52,709 bases of DNA from an uncultured Faecalibacterium sp. (GTDB lineage: Bacteria; Bacillota; Clostridia; Oscillospirales; Ruminococcaceae): contig CAKTCY010000007.1 in NCBI GenBank assembly GCA_934540955.1, positions 1 through 52,709 of the forward strand. Reading direction: 5' to 3'. Below are positions 43,258-52,197 of this stretch, in pieces (the stretch's first letter is position 1; every line of letters starts with the position of its first letter). The position numbers and the translations under genes were made by a program. The notes under the pieces are model-generated. The model ran no database searches and had not been told where the DNA came from. It was given only the letters and a program-made list of their open reading frames with translations.

Positions 43258-43443
43258 TTATAATCCCTGCAGCTTGCTGCGCAGGGTGTCGGACATATTT
43301 TCCGTATCCAGATTGGTCAGTACATACTGCAGCTGCTCCTGCATCTGGTACAGATAGCTGCGCAGCGCCCGGGCATCCTCCGGGTCCATGTTTTCGCTGA
43401 GCTTGGGTACACCCAGCTTGCTCAGGCCGTTCATGCTTGCCAT
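43258..43443 (-). CDS. Small phage protein, 61 aa
   Basis: A 61-residue helical protein (DARALRSYLYQMQEQLQYVLTNLDTENM, a probable coiled coil). Start at 43443 uses GGAGGAGG 7 nt upstream and overlaps the stop of the stabilisation-protein gene by 13 nt; a second ATG at 43434 overlaps as ATGA. It lies 18 nt before the Gln-rich protein gene. A structural or adaptor role is likely from position only. Confidence 0.65.
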   Translation of the reverse strand: MASMNGLSKLGVPKLSENMDPEDARALRSYLYQMQEQLQYVLTNLDTENMSDTLRSKLQGL

Positions 43444-45311
43444 GAGGCATCCTCCTCCCATAATTTTCCCTTTGCCGGGGCGATGGTGCGCACAAGACTG
43501 CGCAGGGTGATCTGTCCCTTGCCGCGCAGCCGCAGCCGCAGCGACCCGCACCGCCGGGGCACAAAGGGCAGGTCATAGCTGCGGCGGCTGCCTTGCGGGG
43601 TAAGGGAGGTCACTGTCTCCCACGCGCCGCCATCATAGCTCACCGCCACCTCCACCGTGCTGGTGCGTTCGGCGTCCAGCCGCAGGGTCAGCCGGGAGAG
43701 ATACCGCTGCTCGGTGCCGTCCAGCCCCACATCGCCGGTGACCAGCTCAAAGGGGATGTCCGTTTCCACGCCGTCAGTGGTCTGCCAGTCCGGCTCGCGG
43801 GTGGGGTCTGCCGCCCACAGCGCCTGTCCGTCCCACAGATAAAGCTGCCCGCCGGTGCTGGTCATATCGCAGGAGCAGACGTCCTCCTCGCTCCACAATC
43901 CCTTCTCGGTGTCGTAGACCAGCAAGCGCGCACTCTCCCGGGAGATGTGCAGGTAGTACCGGCCATCCAGCGCACCGCCCACGGCGCTTTGCACGTTGGA
44001 AAGCTTTGCAGCGTCCAGCGCACCGGACACCTTGGTGGGCAGACTGCCATCCCACGCCATGACGCCGTCCGGCGAGAGATAATACAGCGTCTCGTTCAGC
44101 ACGCACAGGCTGCGGGCAGCGTTTTTGGCTACGCCACGGCAGCGCAGGCTGGAAAGCTGAAAGTCCGAGGGCTTGGAGCCGTACAGCTTGTGCAGGGTGT
44201 TCTCCTTAAAGAACAGCGCATAGCCCATGCAGGAGGCTGCCCCGGTAAAGGCGCCGTCGCTGCCCACGGTGACGGCGTAGCTGTCCGCCGCGATGCCCCG
44301 GTAGCTGAACCAGTTGGTGGGGTCGCCCAGCTTGCAGCCGTAGATGACGTTCTCCCTGCTGCTGCAGCCCCACACCCGGTTGTCGCACTCGGTCACAAAA
44401 TCCAGCTCCGGCACCCGGCGCTCCATGGATACCGTCTGGGCGGTGTCCACACTGCGGTGCTGCTTGCCGTCCATGCTCTGCCACTGGGCGGCGGCGGCGT
44501 TCTGCACCAGTGTGCCGTAGAAATACTCGCCCTGCGGGGTGCAGCGCACCCGCAGCCAGTCCTCGCCCACGTCATATACGATCTGGTCTCCGTTCAGCTC
44601 CGGGCTCTGCCCCGCCGCTTCGGCGGCTGCGCCCTGCACGGTCACGGTGTCCCACTGCCGGAACAGCTTGCCCAGCCCTGCCGCCGTGATGCGGCAGTAT
44701 TCCAGCGGGATGGCCGCCCAGCTGCCGGAGTTTTTGCTGTACATCTCCAGCGTGCTGTCGTACCGCCACGGATGGTCGGCATCCTCTACCTTTAAAAACA
44801 GCTGTCCGTCTGCCGGGTCGGCGGGCTCGTCCCGGCCAAAGCTCTCTACCTGATAGGTCTTGCCTGCGGCATCGCAGGGGGCAAAGGTCACGCTTTTGCC
44901 CGCCGCCGTCCACAGCGCTCCCAGCGCGGCAACGCTGCCGTCCGCCGTATCAAAGGCCAGCTTGTCCGGAAAGATCAAAATTTTTGTGCCGATGCCCACC
45001 AGCGCCTTACGGCCGTCGGTCACGGCGTCCGGCTTTGTCACCGCCGGGGCGGCGGCATCGTCCGGGGTATAGGTGATATCCCGCCCGCAGACCGTCAGCA
45101 GACCGTTCAGGTGGTACATCCCGTTCAGGCCGGTCAGTGCCCGCAGCTTGCGGCGGGGCGTGCGGGTGCTCAGGGCGGGAAAATCCCGGGTGGAAAAGTT
45201 CACCCCGGCGCTGTACTCTGCCTCCGAGCAGCCGTAGGTCTCGTTCAGGCCGCCAAAGGCCCGCAGCAGCTGCCGGGTGTTGGCAAGCCGCATTCTGTCT
45301 GCCAGTACCAT
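43431..45311 (-). CDS. Phage head/neck stabilisation protein (P22 gp10-like)
   Basis: A 626-residue beta-rich protein. Repeated propeller-like strands (AVTVGSDGAFTGAASCMGYALFF, LYYLSPDGVMAWDG) resemble the packaged-DNA stabilisation / tail-needle hub family of P22-like podoviruses (gp10), as I recall, by fold pattern more than by motif. N-terminus LADRMRLANTRQLLRAFGGLNETYGCSEAEYSAGVNFSTRDFPALSTR is typical of the group. AGGAGG precedes the ATG. It follows the adaptor gene by 12 nt, as in podovirus neck modules. Confidence in the exact role is moderate. Confidence 0.72.
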   Translation of the reverse strand: MVLADRMRLANTRQLLRAFGGLNETYGCSEAEYSAGVNFSTRDFPALSTRTPRRKLRALTGLNGMYHLNGLLTVCGRDITYTPDDAAAPAVTKPDAVTDGRKALVGIGTKILIFPDKLAFDTADGSVAALGALWTAAGKSVTFAPCDAAGKTYQVESFGRDEPADPADGQLFLKVEDADHPWRYDSTLEMYSKNSGSWAAIPLEYCRITAAGLGKLFRQWDTVTVQGAAAEAAGQSPELNGDQIVYDVGEDWLRVRCTPQGEYFYGTLVQNAAAAQWQSMDGKQHRSVDTAQTVSMERRVPELDFVTECDNRVWGCSSRENVIYGCKLGDPTNWFSYRGIAADSYAVTVGSDGAFTGAASCMGYALFFKENTLHKLYGSKPSDFQLSSLRCRGVAKNAARSLCVLNETLYYLSPDGVMAWDGSLPTKVSGALDAAKLSNVQSAVGGALDGRYYLHISRESARLLVYDTEKGLWSEEDVCSCDMTSTGGQLYLWDGQALWAADPTREPDWQTTDGVETDIPFELVTGDVGLDGTEQRYLSRLTLRLDAERTSTVEVAVSYDGGAWETVTSLTPQGSRRSYDLPFVPRRCGSLRLRLRGKGQITLRSLVRTIAPAKGKLWEEDASWQA

Positions 45312-45323
45312 CGCCTCACCTCC

Positions 45324-45707
45324 TTACCAGCGCCACTGCGCACGGCTGCGGGGCGGGTAGTTCTGCCGCAGCCAGACCGCCAGTTCTGCGTACATGGCGT
45401 TGTACTGCGCCTGCTCCCCGGCGTAGCGGTCGGTCTCGCCCAAGGCGGCGTCCATCTGCGCACACAGCAGGTGCGGATACAGGGCATCAAAGGGCGGCGG
45501 CGCCAGCAGCGGCTGGTCGTCCTGCACCGGCTGCTCCCACGGACGGTCTGCGCCTACGGCGTCAAACGCCCCGGCGGCGCTGCGGTCAAACAGCTTTGTG
45601 CGCAGCAGGGCGTCCGCCTCACGCAGCCATTGCAGCCGGGTCTCGGTTTCAATGCGGCAGTTCGGGCGCAGCTGCTCGGCACGCTCCAAAGCCTCTCCTA
45701 TGGTCAT
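45324..45707 (-). CDS. Phage head-tail adaptor-like protein
   Basis: A 127-residue protein with a helical N-terminus (MTIGEALERAEQL, LQWLREADALLRTKLF) and a Trp/Arg C-terminal tail (NYPPRSRAQWRW). Size, helices and position between the capsid and stabilisation-protein genes fit a connector/adaptor (gp4-like) protein. GGA-rich ribosome site upstream. Similarity to named adaptors is not visible by eye. Confidence 0.65.
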   Translation of the reverse strand: MTIGEALERAEQLRPNCRIETETRLQWLREADALLRTKLFDRSAAGAFDAVGADRPWEQPVQDDQPLLAPPPFDALYPHLLCAQMDAALGETDRYAGEQAQYNAMYAELAVWLRQNYPPRSRAQWRW

Positions 45708-45773
45708 CTCATCACATCCTTTTTTATAAAAAGCCCGGCCGGGGGCATTTCTCCCAGCCGGGCAGCGTTGTTT

Positions 45774-45986
45774 TTACTGCGCCGCGTTTTCCGCAGCGGC
45801 AATGCGGGCAGCGGTCAGCTCGTCCTGACGCTGGCTGTGCTCCAGCACCTCAGCCACAGCGGGCGGTACTTCTACCTCCACGCCCCGGCGGATCTTGTAG
45901 TTCACGCCGTTGACGCTGACGAACAGGTCGCCCTTGTAGCGGCTGTTGTCCTTGAACAGCCGGATGCGCACGTTCTTTTCAGCCAT
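45774..45986 (-). CDS. Small phage protein after the capsid gene, 70 aa
   Basis: A 70-residue protein: AEKNVRIRLFKDNSRYKGDLFVSVNGVNYKIRRGVEVEVPPAVAEVLEHS, a compact beta-rich fold then a helix. Start at 45986 is set by GGAGG five bases upstream. It lies 10 nt behind the capsid gene. The GVxVEVPxxVAEVLxxS pattern recurs in small phage proteins of unknown function next to capsid genes (my recollection), so it may be a capsid accessory. Confidence 0.7.
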   Translation of the reverse strand: MAEKNVRIRLFKDNSRYKGDLFVSVNGVNYKIRRGVEVEVPPAVAEVLEHSQRQDELTAARIAAAENAAQ

Positions 45987-45996
45987 GGGCACCTCC

Positions 45997-46995
45997 TTAG
46001 TTGGCGGCAGCGGTGGCAGAGTAGCTGGACACGCTCTCGATGCGCACCATGTACTGCTCCACCAGACGCTCGGCGGCGCGCATACCCTTCCAGCCCACAG
46101 AGGCGCGCTGGTTCAGCGGGTCATCGCCGTAGCCCAGCTGCTTGACGATGTGCTCAAGGCCGCCGCCCTCCAGCTCGGTCACGCCGTAGGCGTGGGCACC
46201 CAGCACCAGCGTACCGAACACCGCCAGACCCGCCGGGCAGGTATCGTCCTTCCAGATCTTGGCCTCGCTGGTCTCGATAAAGCGGATGTTGCCCAGCTTG
46301 CCGATCTCGCCGCGGAACATGGTATCGGGGTCGGCGTACTTGTGCACCTCCATGAACTCCTTGCAGGTCTTGAGGTCGTAGGCCGCATAGGGGTGGATGA
46401 TGGCAACGTAGCTGTCGCCGATGGGGTCGGCGTTCATTGCGCCCAGCTGCGCCGCTGCCTGAAAGAACAGCTTCGGGGTCAGGGTGCAGCTCTTGTCCAG
46501 CGCCTTGCGGCTGGTAACGGCGGTCTCGGTGCCGTCTGCGCCCAGCTTGGGGGCGTAGATGACATTGGTGCCGCCCGCCAGCACATCGCGGGTGATGCTG
46601 TCCATGGTGCGGCCGGCCTGACTGGCCAGCACGCGGGTGGCCTGCACCACGTTGTTGTCGATGGCGGTCATCTGCAGCACATCGGTCAGCGGGGTCCAGC
46701 CGCCGTACTGGTGCAGGTCGCTGGTGATGCTGGTCACGTTCAACGCCTGACCGTTAGGGGTAACGCCCTCGGTCAGCGGGGTGCTGGCCTTGGGCAGGCT
46801 GTCGTACTTGCGGAACTCGATGGTCTTGCCGCCGTTCTGGGGCACAGGGTAGTAATCCGCAAACTGGTCGTGCACAAGGCGCGGCTCGGCCTGATCGATC
46901 AGGCGCTTCTCGTAAAAGGTCTTCATCTCCACCGACATGGTGCCGGTGGTGTTGGTCTGCGCGTCCGCAAACAGCTGGATGTTAAAATTCATCAT
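45997..46995 (-). CDS. Major capsid protein, N4-gp56 family
   Basis: A 332-residue major capsid protein of the N4-gp56 family (TIEFRKYDSLPKASTPLTEGVTPNGQALNVTSI, QYGGWTPLTDVLQMTAIDNN, YVAIIHPYAAYDLK). It begins MMNFNIQLFADAQ: residues 6-10 (IQLFA) match the Prp cleavage motif known from ribosomal protein L27 and from capsid/scaffold proteins of some staphylococcal phages. Cleavage would remove residues 1-9, leaving A10 as the mature N-terminus. AAAGG is upstream. The scaffold/protease gene lies immediately before it (24 nt). Confidence 0.93.
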   Translation of the reverse strand: MMNFNIQLFADAQTNTTGTMSVEMKTFYEKRLIDQAEPRLVHDQFADYYPVPQNGGKTIEFRKYDSLPKASTPLTEGVTPNGQALNVTSITSDLHQYGGWTPLTDVLQMTAIDNNVVQATRVLASQAGRTMDSITRDVLAGGTNVIYAPKLGADGTETAVTSRKALDKSCTLTPKLFFQAAAQLGAMNADPIGDSYVAIIHPYAAYDLKTCKEFMEVHKYADPDTMFRGEIGKLGNIRFIETSEAKIWKDDTCPAGLAVFGTLVLGAHAYGVTELEGGGLEHIVKQLGYGDDPLNQRASVGWKGMRAAERLVEQYMVRIESVSSYSATAAAN

Positions 46996-47019
46996 GCTTT
47001 TTTCCTTTCTCCTGTCAGG

Positions 47020-47946
47020 TTAAAGTTCAATTTGTGCACCGTGCAGCACACGGCGCTCCAGGGCCTCCCGCTGGGCGCGGGTCATGGCGGCTACGTCCGG
47101 CCGTACAGCGGCGGCAGCGCCGGGGCGCAGGCCGTTTTCCAGCGGACGCGCGGCGCGCTGCTGCACCCGCTCCACTACCCCCTGCTCCACGGTCTGTGCC
47201 GTGGTGCGCAGGGCATCCTCGTAGTGGGCAAGGCGGTAGGCATCCTGCACCCGCATACCGGGCAGCTGCATCAGGCGGCGCATCTCCGGGTCCTTCAGCT
47301 CCGCCTTCAGGTCAAAGCCCGGCTGGCTGCGGCGCATGGCCGCTTCCTCTGCCGCCCAGCGGGCGTGCAGGCTGCGCACCGTGTTCTGCACCGGCAGCGG
47401 CAGGGGCGGCAGCACCGGGCGCTCCAGATGTGCGGAACTTTCCTGCTGCGGCTCCGGCTCTGCCGGGGTCTGCTGCGGCACCTCCGGCTGCGCGGCGGGG
47501 GCTTCCGGCTTCAATGTGCCCGCAGCCACCGCCTGCCGGGTCTGCTCCGGGCTCAGCGCGGGGGCAGCCTCCCCCTCTGCAAACAGCTGCAGGTCCATCA
47601 TGCTCTGCTGCCCGCTGCGGCTCACATCCGCAAAGCGCAGGTTATCCGGGTAGCGCTCGGCCAGCAGGGTAAAGCCCGCCTTGGCCAACTCAAACGCGCC
47701 CTGCACCCACGGCGCTACCGGCGCCTGCGCCGCCACGGCAAGGCGCGGGCCCTCCGGCTCGTCCCATGCATCGCTGCGGGCGCTCTCCTCCCCTGCCAGC
47801 AGGTACACCAGCGCCTGCATCAGGGTGCTTGCGCCAGCGCATACGATATCCTGCCCGGCGGGCGCATAGCCCGCGTGACCGGCGGCCTCCAGCCGCAGGC
47901 TCAAGCCCTTGGGGCCGTCCAGCTCGCTGTAGCATACCTTGATCAT
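47020..47946 (-). CDS. Prp cysteine protease fused to capsid scaffold
   Basis: A 308-residue two-part protein. Residues 1-105 form a Prp (ribosomal-processing cysteine protease, YsxB-like) domain: GHAGYAPAGQDIVCAGAS with His24 and Cys36 as the catalytic pair. A linker carries MMDLQLFAEGE (115-126), a Prp-type cleavage site with the expected cut between Phe122 and Ala123. Residues 125-308 are an Ala/Gln/Glu-rich helical scaffold-type region (LKAELKDPEMRRLMQLPGMRVQDAYRLAHYEDAL). It sits between portal and capsid genes as scaffolds do. No internal ribosome site precedes M116, so the fusion looks genuine. The start codon is one base from the portal stop codon. Confidence 0.85.
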   Translation of the reverse strand: MIKVCYSELDGPKGLSLRLEAAGHAGYAPAGQDIVCAGASTLMQALVYLLAGEESARSDAWDEPEGPRLAVAAQAPVAPWVQGAFELAKAGFTLLAERYPDNLRFADVSRSGQQSMMDLQLFAEGEAAPALSPEQTRQAVAAGTLKPEAPAAQPEVPQQTPAEPEPQQESSAHLERPVLPPLPLPVQNTVRSLHARWAAEEAAMRRSQPGFDLKAELKDPEMRRLMQLPGMRVQDAYRLAHYEDALRTTAQTVEQGVVERVQQRAARPLENGLRPGAAAAVRPDVAAMTRAQREALERRVLHGAQIEL

Positions 47947-47947
47947 C

Positions 47948-49732
47948 TCACTTCACCTCCTTTCCGTTCCAGTTCATGGCGCGGGCAGCCGCCGCCACCG
48001 GCAGCTGTGCCGTCAGACCGGCAGTGTCCTGCGCCGCTTGGGTGCCGCCGGGCTGCTGGGCCAGAGCGGCAGAAAGTCTTGCCATCTGCCCTTGCAGCTG
48101 CAACAACTGCTGCGCCAGCGTGCCGTTCTGCCGCACCCGGGCGCGCACCTTTTCCACCCCTTCAAAGTCCATCATCTCCAGCGCCGCAAGGGCAGCGTCC
48201 GCGTTGGCGGGGTCGAAGAAGCCCAGCTTGTAGCACTCCTTGGCGGTCTCGTTCTGGGACAGGCGGCTGAAGGTGCTCTTTTTGGCGGCGCTGACCACGA
48301 TATCAAAGACAGGCTCCCGGCTGCCCAGCTCCACCCCGCCCACGGCGGGCACGGGCTTTGCGCGCAGCCCCTGTGCCGAGAAGGGCACGAACTCGCTCTC
48401 GCCGCGCTGGCCGGTGATGCGGAACACCCGCTGCTCATCGTAGAACTGCCGCATCAGCTCAATGATGAGGTAGCACTGCCTTGCAAAGGCGCGGTAGGCG
48501 CTCTTGAGCATATCCCGGCTCAGCTTGCTGCCCGCCTCCTGCAGGGCGGCGATGGCGCTGGCGGCGGTCACGCCGCCGGTGGTGCCGCCCTGCGTCAGGT
48601 CGCGGTTGCCGCTGATCTCCTTCAGCTCCTCGATGCGGCTGTTGCGGTAGCTCAGGCTGTTGCCCTGCAGGCCTGCCGTCTGCAGCGGACGGAAGCTGTC
48701 CTCGTTCAGGCGTCCCACAACGTGCACGATGTCCCGGCTCAGGTCTGCCAGCTCCTCCTCGTTCACCCCGGCGGTATCGCTGAGCACATACCGCTGGCGG
48801 GAGGCCAGCAGCACGTTCTCGTCCATGGCGTGGTTCATCCGGTCAATGGCGTTCTGGCAGTCCTTCATCACGTCGATGTAGCCGAACCCGGCGGGAGAAT
48901 CCTCCTCCACGAACAGCGGGTCGAACACAAAGGGGTACTTGCCGTGGTCGTACAAGCCGCGCGCCGCCAGCGCCGGGTCGTTCTGGCTGGCATACAGCAC
49001 CACGCCGTTGCACAGCTTGCAGTAATGCAGCCGCAATTTGCCGCTCTCGTCCGGGCGCTTATAGTACCAGTCCACCACCACGCTCTTGTTGGCGGTGGTC
49101 TGGCCGTCCTCGTGGATGTACCGGGGTACGTCCACCACACCGGCGGCGTGCCCTGCCAGCTGCGGATACTGCGCGGTCAGCCGGGCGGTGTCCTCAAGGC
49201 TGAGGTGGAATAGATCCGGCGAGTCCTGAATATCCTGCACGCCCGGCTCCCAGTAGAGCATGAGCAGGTTGACGCTGCGCACCGCAATATCGCCCAGCCC
49301 GCCGCGCGCCGCCGGGTCCCAGAAGATGCCGGTAACGCCGGTGCCCTGCTTGAGCTTGCGCCACCAGACATCGCTGTACACCTGCTCGTAATCCGCCTGC
49401 TCCAGCACTACCGGCAGCACGCTGGAAAGTGCCTGCGCCGTGGCCTGATCGTCTGCCGCCCGGGGCAGCACCATGGGCTCGGGGTAGTTGTCCATGGCAT
49501 CGGCGTGCTTGTTGGCGATGCTGTTGAACAGCCACCCGCTGGAGGGCTGCGCCTTGCCGGGCATCAGCGGGTCGCGGTAGTTTTTCCAGTGTCCCATGCG
49601 GAACCACAGCTCGTTATCGATCAGGCGCTTGTCCAGCGCCGCCTTGCCCGCCTTGTAGCGCTGCAGCGTCTGCAGCGCAGCCGCCGCCTCTGCCGCGCCG
49701 ATGGGCAGGGCTTCTGCTCTTGTATCTTCCAT
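47948..49732 (-). CDS. Phage portal protein
   Basis: A 594-residue portal protein. Features: WFRMGHWKNYRDPLMPGKAQPSSGWLFNSIANKHADAMDN, then GTGVTGIFWDPAARGGLGDIAVRSVNLLMLYWEPGVQD, then FVEEDSPAGFGYIDVMKDCQNAIDRMNHAMDENVLL, and GTTGGVTAASAIAALQEAGSKLSRD in the crown/stem part. These match podovirus-type (P22-like) portals. The C-terminus is a Gln/Ala coiled coil. The start codon follows a GGAGAGAAAG site and lies 25 nt after the terminase stop. Confidence 0.88.
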   Translation of the reverse strand: MEDTRAEALPIGAAEAAAALQTLQRYKAGKAALDKRLIDNELWFRMGHWKNYRDPLMPGKAQPSSGWLFNSIANKHADAMDNYPEPMVLPRAADDQATAQALSSVLPVVLEQADYEQVYSDVWWRKLKQGTGVTGIFWDPAARGGLGDIAVRSVNLLMLYWEPGVQDIQDSPDLFHLSLEDTARLTAQYPQLAGHAAGVVDVPRYIHEDGQTTANKSVVVDWYYKRPDESGKLRLHYCKLCNGVVLYASQNDPALAARGLYDHGKYPFVFDPLFVEEDSPAGFGYIDVMKDCQNAIDRMNHAMDENVLLASRQRYVLSDTAGVNEEELADLSRDIVHVVGRLNEDSFRPLQTAGLQGNSLSYRNSRIEELKEISGNRDLTQGGTTGGVTAASAIAALQEAGSKLSRDMLKSAYRAFARQCYLIIELMRQFYDEQRVFRITGQRGESEFVPFSAQGLRAKPVPAVGGVELGSREPVFDIVVSAAKKSTFSRLSQNETAKECYKLGFFDPANADAALAALEMMDFEGVEKVRARVRQNGTLAQQLLQLQGQMARLSAALAQQPGGTQAAQDTAGLTAQLPVAAAARAMNWNGKEVK

Positions 49733-49757
49733 AGTCTTTCCTTTCTCTCCTGTTTTT

Positions 49758-51203
49758 TCAGATGCGGTAGAACCGCGCCTGCCGGTGCAGCTCCAGCGGG
49801 TCGTCCGGCCTTGGCGGCGCGGCAGAAGCCTCGGGCGGGCTGATGGGATGTTCCATCAGCACATAGCGGCACTCATCGTAGATGTGATCCTCCTGCCGGG
49901 TGTCGATATCCTCCACATTGCTCTCGTCGTACACAAGGTTCGGCAGGGTGCGGATGAAGTGCTTGCAGCTGCTGAACACCTGCAGCATCGGCCGCCCGTC
50001 CGGCGCGAACCGCAGCCGGTAGTGAAACTGCATCTTGCCCGCCAGCCGGGTGTGGTCCCCGGGCTGCCAGCGCAGAAAATGCGGGCTGCGCTCCATCATG
50101 GCCGCAATGCTCTCGCCCCGGCTCTCGTCAAAGATGGCGGGGTCTGCCACTCCGTGGATCACCCTGCCCCGCAGCAGCGGGTCGTTTTGCTCGGCTTCCC
50201 GGATGCGCTTAGCCTGCTCCACCGGGTCGATGCGCAGACCCTCGTTGGGGCGTCCGGTGCAGCCGTACAGCTCCTTGATGCGGTACAGCCGCCCCTCCTC
50301 GTCCACCGCGTACCACCCCACCGAAAAGGGCTTGGAAAAGCCGAAGTCGTACCCGCGCCAGATGGGCCAGTGCTTGGGGATGGCAAAGGGCGCGATGACG
50401 TGGGTCCAGCGCTGATCCTGATAATGCGCCGGGTCGTTGCGCCACTCGGTGAACACCTGCCCGGAAAAGCTGTCCCAGCTTCCATAGAGCAGCGCCTGCT
50501 TTTCCGCCTCCGGCAGGCTGGCAAGGCTTGCCAGATACCCGGGGTCGTTGGCCAGCAGCGCGGGGTTATCGAACACGCTGGACGGGATGAACACCCGCGC
50601 CCGCTCCATCTGCTGGTCGGTGCCGTCCGGCAGGCGCACCGTGACGGTTTCCACAATGGGCGTGCCGGGCGGGGCGGGTGTGATGAACCGCGCCTTTACC
50701 CAGCCGTGGCCGATGCCGCCGGGGTTGGTGGTGGCACGCATATACACCCGGGTGCCCGGCCCGGTGGGACGGTTGCGGCTCATCATGTAGCTGTACTCGT
50801 CCCACTCAAAGTGGGTCAGCTCGTCAAAGCCGATAAAATCGTAGGCCTTGCCCTGATAGTTGGTGCGGTCCTTGGTGTACTGCATGGAGCCGAACCAGAT
50901 CTTTGCCCCGCTGGGAAACACCCATACATGGGAGGTGGCGTTGTACTGCGCCTCCGGGAAAGCCCGACGGTAGTACATCTGGCTCTTATCCACAAGGTCG
51001 GAAAGCTGCGGGTAGGTCTTGCGCAGGATCAGCGCCCGGTAATGCGGGATGTGCACCTGCCGCAGCGCTTCGATCAGCAGCGCATCGCTCTTGCCGCCGC
51101 CCGCCGCGCCGCCGTACAGCGCCTCCGGCTCCGGTCTGCGCATAAATTCCAGCTGCCGGGGCTGCGGCTTCCACACGATGACGGCCCGCTCGGTTCTGTT
51201 CAT
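49758..51203 (-). CDS. Phage terminase large subunit
   Basis: A 481-residue packaging motor. The ATPase Walker A GGAAGGGKS is at residues 31-39 (preceded by LY), Walker B is YDFIGFDE (121-128), and motif III/coupling TTNPGG follows. The nuclease domain has RGYDFGFSKPFSVGW and HGVADPAIFD with the metal-binding Asp residues. All catalytic motifs are intact. The start at 51203 (GGAGG upstream) overlaps the stop of the preceding small gene as ATGA; the open frame continuing upstream is a shadow of that gene. Confidence 0.93.
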   Translation of the reverse strand: MNRTERAVIVWKPQPRQLEFMRRPEPEALYGGAAGGGKSDALLIEALRQVHIPHYRALILRKTYPQLSDLVDKSQMYYRRAFPEAQYNATSHVWVFPSGAKIWFGSMQYTKDRTNYQGKAYDFIGFDELTHFEWDEYSYMMSRNRPTGPGTRVYMRATTNPGGIGHGWVKARFITPAPPGTPIVETVTVRLPDGTDQQMERARVFIPSSVFDNPALLANDPGYLASLASLPEAEKQALLYGSWDSFSGQVFTEWRNDPAHYQDQRWTHVIAPFAIPKHWPIWRGYDFGFSKPFSVGWYAVDEEGRLYRIKELYGCTGRPNEGLRIDPVEQAKRIREAEQNDPLLRGRVIHGVADPAIFDESRGESIAAMMERSPHFLRWQPGDHTRLAGKMQFHYRLRFAPDGRPMLQVFSSCKHFIRTLPNLVYDESNVEDIDTRQEDHIYDECRYVLMEHPISPPEASAAPPRPDDPLELHRQARFYRI

Positions 51204-51487
51204 GGTTTTTCCTCCTGTTCCACCGGCGGCAGCAGCACCACGCCGCACTCCGTTCCTTCCAGCTCCGTGCCCTGATCGTTCAGGGTCTTTACCACACCCG
51301 CCAGATCCTTGAGCACGGCGGTGGCCTCCTTCAGCCCCTTCATCATCCCGGGGTCGGGGGTGTTCTCCCGCCGGGCAGCCTTCTGCCGCTCGTTCAGCTC
51401 CTTCACCTCCTGCGCCAGCAGGGTGCTCAGGATGTCGGCGGCGCGGTTCAGGCTCTTCAGCCCGGCGGCGGGCTTTGTCTGCCCCAT
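51200..51487 (-). CDS. Small gene before terminase, candidate small subunit
   Basis: A 95-residue helical protein: a likely coiled coil (LNRAADILSTLLAQEVKELNERQKAARRE), then ATAVLKDLAGVVKTLNDQGTELEG. No helix-turn-helix is visible, so it is not a typical small terminase, though its position and its ATGA overlap with the large subunit fit one. AGGAGGA is 10 nt upstream of the ATG. It is the first gene of the cassette. No promoter with good spacing was found in the upstream AT-rich region. Confidence 0.7.
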   Translation of the reverse strand: MGQTKPAAGLKSLNRAADILSTLLAQEVKELNERQKAARRENTPDPGMMKGLKEATAVLKDLAGVVKTLNDQGTELEGTECGVVLLPPVEQEEKP

Positions 51488-52197
51488 GATGTTCTTCCTC
51501 CTTTCGTCCGGTGTCCCGGGCTCTGTACACAGGATATCACCCGCCCGCTGCGCCCGACAGTGTGCACTTTTGCAGGGCCATCGGGTATTTTTGTACAGTC
51601 GTTTTCCTTATTGTATATTTTGTGTTTTCAAGGTATCACGCAGCTTCGTCAGTTTTATTTCCCCGGCTGGTGCGGCGCGCAGAAAACGGCCACTCGTATT
51701 TCAGGCACTTCCACCAAAAACGTTCGCTGCGCCCTGACTGTCCTATCACTATAAAGGTAAAGCCCCGCCCTACCCGGGGGGTAAATGCTTTCCCGACCCG
51801 TGTTGTTTTTCTTGCCCGGTAAGACTGTATAAAAGGCGCGTTCTTTCCGCCGTGTAGTATCCCTGAAAAAATCTTTCAAAAAATGTATCGCCCCTTTTCG
51901 CGCTTTTTTAGCTGTCATGCAACATTTGGTCATATTCAAGGGTGTTTTTTTACATACCTTCATCATATTTGGATGTTGGTTGCAACGGCATGAAAAATTG
52001 TGATAATTCGCGAAAAGATTTTGTAACCTTTGGTCCGCTTTTGTAGAAACGTAACAAAACATTTGCACCAATCTTGTGAACTTATTCTCTTGCGGAACAC
52101 CCCCACACAAGGGTATAATACTGTCAGGGATTACGGACGCATGCGACAAATGCGTCTGTGAATATGCTGTGACACACAAATGAAGGAGATTACTATT
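51488..52197. other. AT-richer intergenic region between phage cassette and sugar-binding gene
   Basis: About 710 bp with no convincing gene, tRNA or repeat. The base composition is visibly more AT-rich than the flanking genes. No copy of the tRNA-His 3' end (a possible integration scar) was found. Only the promoter at 52090-52119 is recognisable. Confidence 0.55.
52090..52119 (+). promoter_or_regulatory. Promoter of the sugar-binding lipoprotein gene
   Basis: TTGCGG (52090-52095), 18-bp spacer, TATAAT (52114-52119), leaving a leader of about 70 nt. Confidence 0.65.
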
